64,000 nucleotides of DNA from SCUD01 sp036824505. GTDB taxonomy: Bacteria > Pseudomonadota > Gammaproteobacteria > Steroidobacterales > Steroidobacteraceae. This document shows positions 58,636 to 64,000 of the stretch, one piece after another; position 1 is the first letter of the stretch, and each line of letters begins with the position of its first letter. The DNA lies in assembly GCA_036824505.1 (NCBI GenBank), contig DAITAA010000009.1:47328-111327 (forward strand), given 5' to 3'. Under the pieces are notes generated by a model. It made no database searches. It was not told where the DNA came from and saw only the letters and a program-made list of their open reading frames with translations. The position numbers were made by a program, and so were the translations under genes.

Positions 58636-60069
58636 ATGAACAAGAAGAGCAACGCTGATTCATCGGGCCTCAGCATGTCAGCCGAGGACATGCAGCAACT
58701 TGCGCGACGCGCGACGGACCTCATCGTCGCCCGCCTTGAAGAATTGCGCGACGATCGGCCCTGGCGCGGCGCAACACGGGCGGAACTGGAACCATTGCTG
58801 CGCGAGCCGCCGCCCGAGGAAGGAAGGGATGCGATGGCGGTGCTTGATCGCGCGGTGCGCGACGTTCTGCCGATTGCTGCGCGCGTGGATCATCCTCGTT
58901 TCTTCGCGTTCGTTCCTTCGGCGCCGACCTGGCCCGGCGTGGTCGCCGACTATCTTGCGACCGGGTTCAACATCTTTCAGGGCACGTGGCTTGGATCCGG
59001 TGGCCCGAGCCAGCTTGAACTGGTCGTGATTGACTGGTTCAGGCAGTGGATCGGCTATCCGCAGTCGGGCGGCGGCCTGTTTACGTCTGGCGGATCGGCA
59101 GCGATCCTCGATGCGCTGGTTGCCGCACGTGAACATCACGGCGCGCCCGCGCGCCCCGCAGTGTTCATGAGCGATCAGAGCCACAGTGCACTGGAGCGGG
59201 CCGCCCGCATCATCGGCGTGCGGCCGGAGGGTATCTTCAAGATCGCTTCAGACGATCGATTCAGGGTGAGGACTAACGAACTCAAACGTGCTGTCTCCGA
59301 GGCGCGCAAGAACGGTTACGCGCCAATCGCGGTCTGCGCCAACGCCGGCACGACCAACACCGGCGCCATTGATCCATTGCGGGACATGGCGGCATTCTGT
59401 GCCCACGAGAACATTTGGCTGCACGTGGATGCCGCGTATGGCGGTTTCGCGATGCTCTGCGATCGTGGGAGTGCACTGCTCGATGGCATGCAGCTGGCGG
59501 ACTCGATCAGTCTCGATGCCCACAAATGGCTGTTCCAGCCGTTCGAAGCGGGCTGCGTGATGGTTCGGGATGTCACAAAGCTGGAACAGGCTTTCAGCGT
59601 CCACCCGGAATATCTGCAGGACACGCGTCTTGGCATGGAGCAGGTCAATTTTGCCGACCGCGGATTACAGTTGACGCGTTCATTCCGTGCCTTGAAAGTG
59701 TGGATGTCCATCCAGACCTTTGGTGTGGCAGCGTTCCGGGAAGCGATCGCGCGTGGCATCGAGCTCGCGGATCGCGCCGGCGAATACGTGTCGAAGTCGG
59801 AAGTGCTCGAACTGCTCAGCGCGCCATCGCTCGGCATCCTCTGCTTTCGCTTCCGGCCGCGGGGTTCGCAGATCGCAGCGAGCAAGCTCGATCAGATCAA
59901 CGAGCGGGTCCAGTCGGGTGTCATAGCAGCGGGCATCGCCATGCTCTCATCCACGCGACTGCGCGGTGTTTACTCGCTTCGGCTTTGCATCATGTCCCAC
60001 CAGACGACCTGGGATGACGTGCGGACAACGCTCGAAGCGATCGAGCAGCAGGGCCGCAAGCTCATTTAG
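58636..60069 (+). CDS. PLP-dependent decarboxylase, group II (aromatic-amino-acid decarboxylase-like)
   Basis: 477-residue fold-type I decarboxylase related to aromatic L-amino-acid/glutamate decarboxylases. Family features: HPRFFAFVPSAPTWPGVVAD, GGLFTSGGSAAILDALVAAR, WLHVDAAYGG and the PLP lysine in SLDAHKWLFQPFEAGC. The substrate cannot be read from the sequence. The ATG at 58636 lies 4 nt after the tRNA-Ser CCA with no ribosome binding site; an internal ATG at 58675 (MSAEDMQQLARRATDLIVAR) is a credible alternative. It is probably transcribed by read-through from the tRNA promoter. Confidence 0.87.
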   Translation: MNKKSNADSSGLSMSAEDMQQLARRATDLIVARLEELRDDRPWRGATRAELEPLLREPPPEEGRDAMAVLDRAVRDVLPIAARVDHPRFFAFVPSAPTWPGVVADYLATGFNIFQGTWLGSGGPSQLELVVIDWFRQWIGYPQSGGGLFTSGGSAAILDALVAAREHHGAPARPAVFMSDQSHSALERAARIIGVRPEGIFKIASDDRFRVRTNELKRAVSEARKNGYAPIAVCANAGTTNTGAIDPLRDMAAFCAHENIWLHVDAAYGGFAMLCDRGSALLDGMQLADSISLDAHKWLFQPFEAGCVMVRDVTKLEQAFSVHPEYLQDTRLGMEQVNFADRGLQLTRSFRALKVWMSIQTFGVAAFREAIARGIELADRAGEYVSKSEVLELLSAPSLGILCFRFRPRGSQIAASKLDQINERVQSGVIAAGIAMLSSTRLRGVYSLRLCIMSHQTTWDDVRTTLEAIEQQGRKLI

Positions 60070-60089
60070 GCCGGAGTATCATCGGCGCC

Positions 60090-60650
60090 ATGCGGAAGGA
60101 ATATGCGAGCCTGCGGCGTCGTCCCTTGCTGGCCCCGGTATGGCTGGCCGCCCTCGCCGCGGCGTTTGTCGTTGCGGTCGCAATCTGGCTGCTCGCGTCC
60201 GCCTCGACCACCACGATCATCGTGATGCGTCATGCCGAAAAAGCGGCCCTGCCGGCTGAGGACCCGCCGCTCTCGATCGCCGGCGAGGGTCGGGCACAGG
60301 AGCTGGCGCATGTCCTGGGAGAGGCGGCCGCGGAATTCCGCATCCAGAGCATCTTTGTCAGCGAATTTCGTCGCACGCAGGACACGGTGCGGCCGCTGGC
60401 GAACCGGCTGGGCGTCCCTGTCATCGTCGTCCCTGCCGCCGATATCTCCCTGGTTGCGGATCGCGCGCTGGACGAATATCGCGGCGGCCGCGTGCTGATC
60501 GTCGGGCACTCCAATACGGTGCCGGAAATCGTCGAGAAACTGTCAGGCCAGAAAGTGCCGGAAATGGCTGAAAGCGAGTACGGTATCGTCTACGTGGTTT
60601 CGCTGCCGCGATTCAGCCGCGCGTCGGTCATGCGCTTCGACTTTCCCTAG
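60090..60650 (+). CDS. Membrane-anchored histidine phosphatase family protein
   Basis: 186 residues: an N-terminal basic stretch and one membrane helix (VWLAALAAAFVVAVAIWLLA), then a phosphoglycerate-mutase-like histidine phosphatase domain with the catalytic VMRHAEK, SEFRRTQDTVRPLA and the second histidine in LIVGHSNTVPEIVEKL. The short domain resembles SixA-type phosphatases placed on the periplasmic side. Its 3' end overlaps the convergent peroxiredoxin gene by 23 nt. Confidence 0.85.
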   Translation: MRKEYASLRRRPLLAPVWLAALAAAFVVAVAIWLLASASTTTIIVMRHAEKAALPAEDPPLSIAGEGRAQELAHVLGEAAAEFRIQSIFVSEFRRTQDTVRPLANRLGVPVIVVPAADISLVADRALDEYRGGRVLIVGHSNTVPEIVEKLSGQKVPEMAESEYGIVYVVSLPRFSRASVMRFDFP

Positions 60651-61092
60651 CGGCGATCGCGCGCTGCACGAATTCCTGGTGACGGCTGATGCGCAGGTCT
60701 GCCAGTACGGCATCGATTATCCGGCGCCCGGGGTCCAGCAGGAACGTGGCACGGCGCACGCCGATACCGAGCGGTCCGTCGACGTCGAATGTCTTGATGA
60801 CGGCCTTGTCCACGTCTGACAGCAGCGTGAATGGCAGGCCGTGCAGTTCCCTGAAGCGGCGGTGGCTCTCCGGCGGTTGCGGGCTGACGCCGATCACCCG
60901 CAGGCCGGCGGTGAGTATCTGGGTGTGCAGGTCGCGAAGATCACAGGCCTCTTTGGTGCAGCCCGGCGTGAAATCGGAAGGGTAGAAATACAGGATCAGC
61001 GGCTGGCCATTCAGCAGTTGCGACAGGCGCTGCGGCCGTCCGTCCTGATCGGGCAACGTGAAGTCGGGGGCGCGTTCACCGATGGCCAGCAT
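60628..61092 (-). CDS. bcp: Peroxiredoxin, Bcp/PrxQ type
   Basis: Thiol peroxidase reducing hydroperoxides; 154 residues. IGERAPDFTLPDQDGRPQRL, then FYPSDFTPGCTKEACDLRD with the peroxidatic cysteine (GCT) and the resolving cysteine five residues later (EAC), the atypical 2-Cys arrangement. The ATG at 61092 is the family start; the long in-frame upstream extension is arginine/proline-rich and not coding. 23-nt tail-to-tail overlap with the phosphatase gene. Confidence 0.92.
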   Translation of the reverse strand: MLAIGERAPDFTLPDQDGRPQRLSQLLNGQPLILYFYPSDFTPGCTKEACDLRDLHTQILTAGLRVIGVSPQPPESHRRFRELHGLPFTLLSDVDKAVIKTFDVDGPLGIGVRRATFLLDPGRRIIDAVLADLRISRHQEFVQRAIAARESRSA

Positions 61093-61103
61093 GTCGGTAC
61101 CTC

Positions 61104-61571
61104 TCAACCACGCGATTCGGGACCGCGAAACACCGATTCCATGACCTTGTAATTTGAGCGATGCAAGCCGAGGCGCGTGTAGATTTCCTGGGCTTGTGTG
61201 TTGTCCCGGTCCACGTACAGGCGAATCCCGCAGATGCGGGGGTCGGCCTGCGCAAGCGTCTCCAGGTGACGGAACAATGACTTGAGTGCGCCCGTTCCGC
61301 GGTGCGCCGGCAGCACATACACGGACTGGATCCACAGGAACACGCCGTTGCGCCAGTCGCTCCACTCGTAGGTGGTCAACAGCTGGCCGACGGGCTTGCC
61401 CGCCGCCTCAGCGAGGTAGTAGCGCCCGAGCGAAGGGTCCTCGAGGACGGCGCGGATACCTGGAAGCAGCAACGCCGGATCCAGCACCACATCCTCCGTT
61501 TCATGCGCCATGGCCAGGTTGGCGCCGGCAATGAAATCCAGGTCGGCAAGCGTTGCGTCGCGAATCCTCAT
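61104..61571 (-). CDS. GNAT family N-acetyltransferase
   Basis: 155 residues: MRIRDATLADLDFIAGANLA, WIQSVYVLPAHRGTGALKSL (acetyl-CoA binding motif with R-G-T-G) and YVDRDNTQAQEIYTRLGLHR. Acceptor substrate unknown. The ATG at 61571 is the domain start. Upstream of bcp on the same strand by 11 nt, so likely in one unit with it. Confidence 0.88.
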   Translation of the reverse strand: MRIRDATLADLDFIAGANLAMAHETEDVVLDPALLLPGIRAVLEDPSLGRYYLAEAAGKPVGQLLTTYEWSDWRNGVFLWIQSVYVLPAHRGTGALKSLFRHLETLAQADPRICGIRLYVDRDNTQAQEIYTRLGLHRSNYKVMESVFRGPESRG

Positions 61572-61628
61572 GATCGCGGCAACGTTACACGATGTGCCCA
61601 AAGGAGTCTCCGGCGCCGGCCAGCTTGC

Positions 61629-61657
61629 TTGCTGCTGGGGCACCGGGTCTTTACAAT
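61629..61657 (+). promoter_or_regulatory. Promoter of tRNA-Ala
   Basis: -35 TTGCTG (61629-61634), 17-nt spacer, -10 TACAAT (61652-61657). Predicted start about 9 nt before the tRNA. Confidence 0.6.
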
Positions 61658-61672
61658 CCCGGCCCTCGTCGT

Positions 61673-61748
61673 GGGGCGGTAGCTCAGCTGGGAGAGCGCT
61701 GCGTTCGCAATGCAGAGGTCGAGGGTTCGATCCCCTTCCGCTCCACCA
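61673..61748 (+). tRNA. tRNA-Ala (anticodon CGC)
   Basis: 76 nt with encoded CCA. Acceptor GGGGCGG pairs with CCGCTCC (one G-U), discriminator A. D arm GCTCAGCTGGGAGAGC, anticodon stem CTGCG/TGCAG with loop TTCGCAA (anticodon CGC), T arm GAGGGTTCGATCCCCTT. Confidence 0.96.
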
Positions 61749-61759
61749 AATTTCTCCGA

Positions 61760-61788
61760 TTGACAGTCGCGTGCACGCGTCCTAGCTT
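61760..61788 (+). promoter_or_regulatory. Candidate promoter of the histone-like gene
   Basis: Perfect -35 TTGACA (61760-61765), 17-nt spacer, weak -10 TAGCTT (61783-61788). Begins 11 nt after the tRNA-Ala CCA. Confidence 0.4.
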
Positions 61789-61849
61789 TGGGTCGGACGT
61801 CGCGTGTGCGCGACGTTGAATTGGCATCGGAAATACCGGGAGATGGCAG

Positions 61850-62254
61850 ATGGCAGCAAGAAAGAAGGCGAAAAAGGCCGTTCGGCGCCGCGCAACAAGA
61901 GCGAAGCGCCGTCCGGCGGCACGCAGGAAGACCGCGCGCAAGAGCGCGTCTGCGCGCAAAACGGTACGCAAGGTTGCGCGGAAGGCCGCGAGCACGGCGC
62001 GCAAGACTGTTCGCAAGGCGACGGCGGTGACCCGCAAGACCGTGAAGAGCGCGAAGCGGCAGGCGCAGTCGGCGATCAAGAGCACTGCGAAGACGGTACG
62101 CGCCGCGACCAACAAGGTCGAAAAGGTGGCGACCAGGGCAGTGGGCAGCGCTGCCGATACGGTCGAGCGGGCAACCACCGTGGTCGATGCCACGGTATCC
62201 GCACCCAGGGCGGCTGAACCGGCACCAGCCATGGCAGCGGCCCCTGCCGTCTAG
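61850..62254 (+). CDS. Histone H1-like, Lys/Arg/Ala-rich DNA-binding protein
   Basis: 134 residues. The first ~95 are repeats of basic, alanine-rich units (ARKKAKKAVRRRATRAKRR, TARKTVRKATAVTRKTVKSA) resembling bacterial histone H1-like proteins (AlgP/HctB types). The last ~40 residues are uncharged, Ala/Pro/Val-rich (APRAAEPAPAMAAAPAV). ATG 61850 has GGGAG 7 nt upstream. Probable nucleoid- or RNA-binding role, inferred from composition only; such proteins evolve fast. Confidence 0.8.
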   Translation: MAARKKAKKAVRRRATRAKRRPAARRKTARKSASARKTVRKVARKAASTARKTVRKATAVTRKTVKSAKRQAQSAIKSTAKTVRAATNKVEKVATRAVGSAADTVERATTVVDATVSAPRAAEPAPAMAAAPAV

Positions 62255-62291
62255 TCGCCCGGCGGCGCCTAGTTGAAGCACCCCCCGGGGA

Positions 62292-62309
62292 CCGGCCTTT
62301 CAAGGCCGG
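62292..62309 (+). repeat. GC-rich inverted repeat between the histone-like gene and tRNA-Arg
   Basis: CCGGCCTT-TC-AAGGCCGG. A stable stem without a following T-run. It may trim or end the histone-like transcript, but it does not qualify as an intrinsic terminator. Confidence 0.45.
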
Positions 62310-62335
62310 CCCTCGGGTAACATTGTGCCCGCTTC

Positions 62336-62411
62336 GCCCCGGTAGCTCAGTGGATAGAGCGGCCGCCTCCTAAGCGGCAGGTCGTCGGTTCAACTCCGGC
62401 CCGGGGCGCCA
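62336..62411 (+). tRNA. tRNA-Arg (anticodon CCU)
   Basis: 76 nt with encoded CCA. Acceptor GCCCCGG pairs with CCGGGGC, discriminator G. Anticodon stem GCCGC/GCGGC holds the loop CTCCTAA, anticodon CCT (reads AGG). T arm GTCGGTTCAACTCCGGC. Confidence 0.96.
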
Positions 62412-62425
62412 TACTGGCTTCCGCC

Positions 62426-62548
62426 CTATGCCGCCAGCACTCTGAATGGCTCGGAGGCCGTGCTCGCGAGCAGGGCCGCCATCGCGATCATGGTCAAGAA
62501 AGAGGCGAGGGTCCTGATTTGCTGAAACTTGTTGGCCTTCATGATCAT
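62426..62548 (-). CDS. Putative 40-residue membrane or secreted small protein
   Basis: Reading the minus strand from ATG 62548 gives MIMKANKFQQIRTLASFLTM followed by IAMAALLASTASEPFRVLAA and TAG. It has a basic N-terminus, one hydrophobic stretch (residues ~13-29) and a short polar tail: the layout of a signal peptide or single-pass small protein. A G-run (GGGGGG) immediately upstream could serve as ribosome binding site; ATG 62542 is an alternative start. It follows the Crp/Fnr gene on the same strand by 104 nt, in which a hairpin lies at 62616-62647. No homologue known to me. Confidence 0.4.
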   Translation of the reverse strand: MIMKANKFQQIRTLASFLTMIAMAALLASTASEPFRVLAA

Positions 62549-62615
62549 GCCCCCCAACTTGTGTTTCGATCCGGGATTGATGATGAGCGGCGAGGCGCAA
62601 CGTGTCTGTCATCGA

Positions 62616-62647
62616 GCTGACACAGGCGCGAAGGCGCCAGCGTCAGC
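62616..62647 (-). repeat. Hairpin between the Crp/Fnr regulator and the 40-residue ORF
   Basis: GCTGAC (internal loop) GGCGC-CTTC-GCGCC (internal loop) GTCAGC on the minus strand, just after the regulator's stop. No T-run, so it is more likely an mRNA 3' structure than a terminator. Confidence 0.45.
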
Positions 62648-62652
62648 CTGGG

Positions 62653-63342
62653 TCAATGCTCCTGGGCCGCCTTCCTGATCGCCGCCTCATCGCGCACGGT
62701 GACGGTCCCTCTCCCGAGTTTCACCCAGCCGCGGCCCTTCCAGCCCTGAAGATACTGGTTGACGACCTGTCGCGACACGCCGAGAAAGCTCGCGAGGTCT
62801 TCCTGTGAAATGCGCAAAGTGGTGCCGTCCCTCGCTGCCTCACCGTGTAGTCGACTGAGGCTCAGCAGCCGTTTCGCGAGCCGCGCGGGCGCGTCGAGCA
62901 GCGCAGCGTCCTCCGCAAGTCCGCTGGTCCAGCGCAGGCGCTCGCCGCAGAGACGCAGCAGTTCCAGTGCCACACGCGGCTCGCGTTCAAGCAAAGCGAG
63001 AAAATGCTCGCGCCGGATCGAGACCAGTTCCGAGGGAATGGTGGCGGTAGCCGATGCGGTTCGCGTGCCGCCGTCCAGCAGCGCGATCTCGCCGAACGTA
63101 TCCCCTGGCTCCATGATATTCAGGAAAATTTCCCGGCCGTCTGCAGCGCCGGCGCTGATGCGGATTTTCCCGGTGACAACGGCATACAAGGCGTCTCCCG
63201 GATCCCCCTGACTGAACACGATTTCGCCGGCGCGGTAGCTGCGTTGTCCGGCCAGCTCGGCGATGTGCTCCAGCGTTGGGGGCGTCAGACCGCGAAACAG
63301 CGGACTGCGCTGGAGCATTATTTTCCCTGCGAGCGTCGTCAT
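62653..63342 (-). CDS. Crp/Fnr family transcriptional regulator
   Basis: 229 residues. N-terminal cyclic-nucleotide-type beta barrel (YRAGEIVFSQGDPGDALYAV, FGEIALLDGGTRTASATA) and C-terminal winged helix (LRISQEDLASFLGVSRQVVN ... GWVKLGRGTVTV). No cysteine cluster of the Fnr type is seen (one cysteine, LLRLCGE), so it is not an oxygen sensor of that kind. The recognition helix SRQVVNQYLQ differs from Crp's RETVGRIL. Its target genes are not indicated beyond the small ORF downstream. Confidence 0.9.
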   Translation of the reverse strand: MTTLAGKIMLQRSPLFRGLTPPTLEHIAELAGQRSYRAGEIVFSQGDPGDALYAVVTGKIRISAGAADGREIFLNIMEPGDTFGEIALLDGGTRTASATATIPSELVSIRREHFLALLEREPRVALELLRLCGERLRWTSGLAEDAALLDAPARLAKRLLSLSRLHGEAARDGTTLRISQEDLASFLGVSRQVVNQYLQGWKGRGWVKLGRGTVTVRDEAAIRKAAQEH

Positions 63343-63391
63343 GCGGGACTCTCAGTGGTGCACCGAACAGGAATGGAGAATGATACGCCTC

Positions 63392-64000
63392 ATGCGATGG
63401 CTTGAATCGGCACTTCATCGGGGCCGTGTTGCGAGCGTTGCACGGCAGGGCCTATCGGTCGCCTGTGCCTTGCTGCTGGCCGTTCCCGCGGTCGCGGCAG
63501 ACTCGCAGTATCGATTCAACGATGTGCACCGCGTCGTCGTGTTCCCGGACGTGCATGGGGCCTATCAGGAACTGCTCTCCGTGCTACGTGAAACCGCGGT
63601 CATCGACGAGTCGCTGCATTGGCGGGGCGGCGACACGCACCTTGTCAGCCTGGGAGACTTGTCCGACCGCGGACCGGATTCGCGAAAGGTCCTCGATCTG
63701 CTCATGCGTCTCGAGCGCGAAGCCAGGGAGGCGGGTGGCGCCGTACACCTGGTCCTCGGCAATCACGAGGTCATGAACATCGCTGGCGACCTGCGCTATG
63801 TGAGCGAGGCTGAATACGCGGCATTTGCGGGGCCTGAAGACGCCAGGCTGCGCGATGCGACATGGCAGCTGGTTCAGGCACAGGAGCCGGAAGCGGTGCG
63901 TGCGGACTTCGACGCGACGTTCCCGGCCGGCTATTTCGCGCATCGGCAGGCGTTCTCAGCAACCGGCCAGTACGGCGCGTGGCTGCTGGGCAAGCAGCTC
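63392..64000 (+). CDS. Shewanella-like (calcineurin-type) protein phosphatase, 3' truncated by the window end
   Basis: Open to the last base; at least 203 residues. N-terminal signal peptide (LSVACALLLAVPAVAA/DS). Metallophosphoesterase motifs: FPDVHGAYQELLSVL, SLGDLSDRGPDSRKVLD, and LGNHEVMNIAGDLRYVSEAE. The extension after GNHE is typical of Shewanella-like phosphatases, which include tyrosine-specific enzymes. Start is ATG 63392 or the in-frame ATG 63380. The gene is divergent from the Crp/Fnr regulator. Confidence 0.88.
   Translation, partial: MRWLESALHRGRVASVARQGLSVACALLLAVPAVAADSQYRFNDVHRVVVFPDVHGAYQELLSVLRETAVIDESLHWRGGDTHLVSLGDLSDRGPDSRKVLDLLMRLEREAREAGGAVHLVLGNHEVMNIAGDLRYVSEAEYAAFAGPEDARLRDATWQLVQAQEPEAVRADFDATFPAGYFAHRQAFSATGQYGAWLLGKQL

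Noticed and set aside
62292..62309. Intrinsic terminator after the histone-like gene
   Set aside because: Good stem but no T-run follows; kept only as an inverted repeat.
61673..62411. Genomic island bounded by tRNA genes
   Set aside because: No integrase, direct repeat of a tRNA 3' end or foreign gene lies between tRNA-Ala and tRNA-Arg.

Overview
The window is 64 kb of GC-rich DNA, densely packed with housekeeping genes. Gene order points to a gammaproteobacterium. Blocks such as lepA-lepB-rnc-era-recO-pdxJ-acpS, nagZ/mfd, lolCED-comEC-exbBD-msbA-lpxK-kdsB, rne/rluC/maf/yceD-rpmF, clpS-clpA/infA/aat/trxB and ftsK-lolA-rarA-serS follow orders I recall from Pseudomonas and Xanthomonas-type genomes. 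The lexA-imuA-imuB-dnaE2 mutagenesis cassette and the many GTG/TTG starts fit a Xanthomonadales/Nevskiales/Steroidobacterales-like lineage, but I cannot fix the genus. I see no prophage, insertion sequence, CRISPR array or toxin-antitoxin locus.

Layout. 1-9441 (+): lepA (5' truncated), lepB, a DUF4845 gene, then eight genes from rnc to nagZ joined by seven successive 4-nt stop/start overlaps. 9469-13296 (-): mfd and a small secreted protein. 13397-25370 (+): an envelope-building run (LolC/E/D lipoprotein export, ComEC, ExbB/ExbD, MsbA, LpxK, a Trm112-like protein, KdsB, an aminotransferase and a low-molecular-weight tyrosine phosphatase). 25372-31537: rne (-) facing away from rluC (+), maf (-), then yceD-rpmF-fabH (+). 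31575-32919: an L,D-transpeptidase gene and an Lpp/OprI-like lipoprotein gene converge on one shared terminator. 33347-39556: SOS-controlled lexA-imuA-imuB-dnaE2 with two large palindromic repeats around dnaE2. 39573-45612 (-): type II secretion genes gspC-D-E-F and a small acidic protein. 45827-57716: clpS-clpA (+), infA/aat/FemAB-like/trxB (-), then ftsK-lolA-vanZ-rarA-serS (+). 57739-64000: a mixed tail with a YccA-like membrane protein, three tRNA genes, a PLP decarboxylase, a histidine phosphatase, PrxQ, a GNAT enzyme, a histone-H1-like protein, an unlisted 40-residue ORF, a Crp/Fnr regulator and a truncated Shewanella-like protein phosphatase.

How the genes work together. Lipoprotein sorting is nearly complete (LolCDE and LolA). 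LPS core/lipid A supply is represented by KdsB, LpxK and MsbA. Murein anchoring of the outer membrane is represented by the L,D-transpeptidase and its likely Lpp substrate. The N-degron pathway has its ligase (Aat), adaptor (ClpS) and unfoldase (ClpA). DNA damage tolerance has Mfd, RecO, RarA and the LexA-controlled ImuA/ImuB/DnaE2 mutasome.

No wholly new multi-gene system stands out. The observations most worth following up are: (i) a ~210-bp double-palindrome element with complementary loop segments between imuB and dnaE2, plus a REP-like doublet that contains the dnaE2 stop codon; (ii) a GspE ATPase in which all four zinc-binding cysteines are replaced; (iii) a nearly leaderless, near-consensus promoter for yceD-rpmF; (iv) a decarboxylase gene whose start lies 4 nt after a tRNA-Ser CCA end; and (v) the unlisted 40-residue membrane/secreted ORF.
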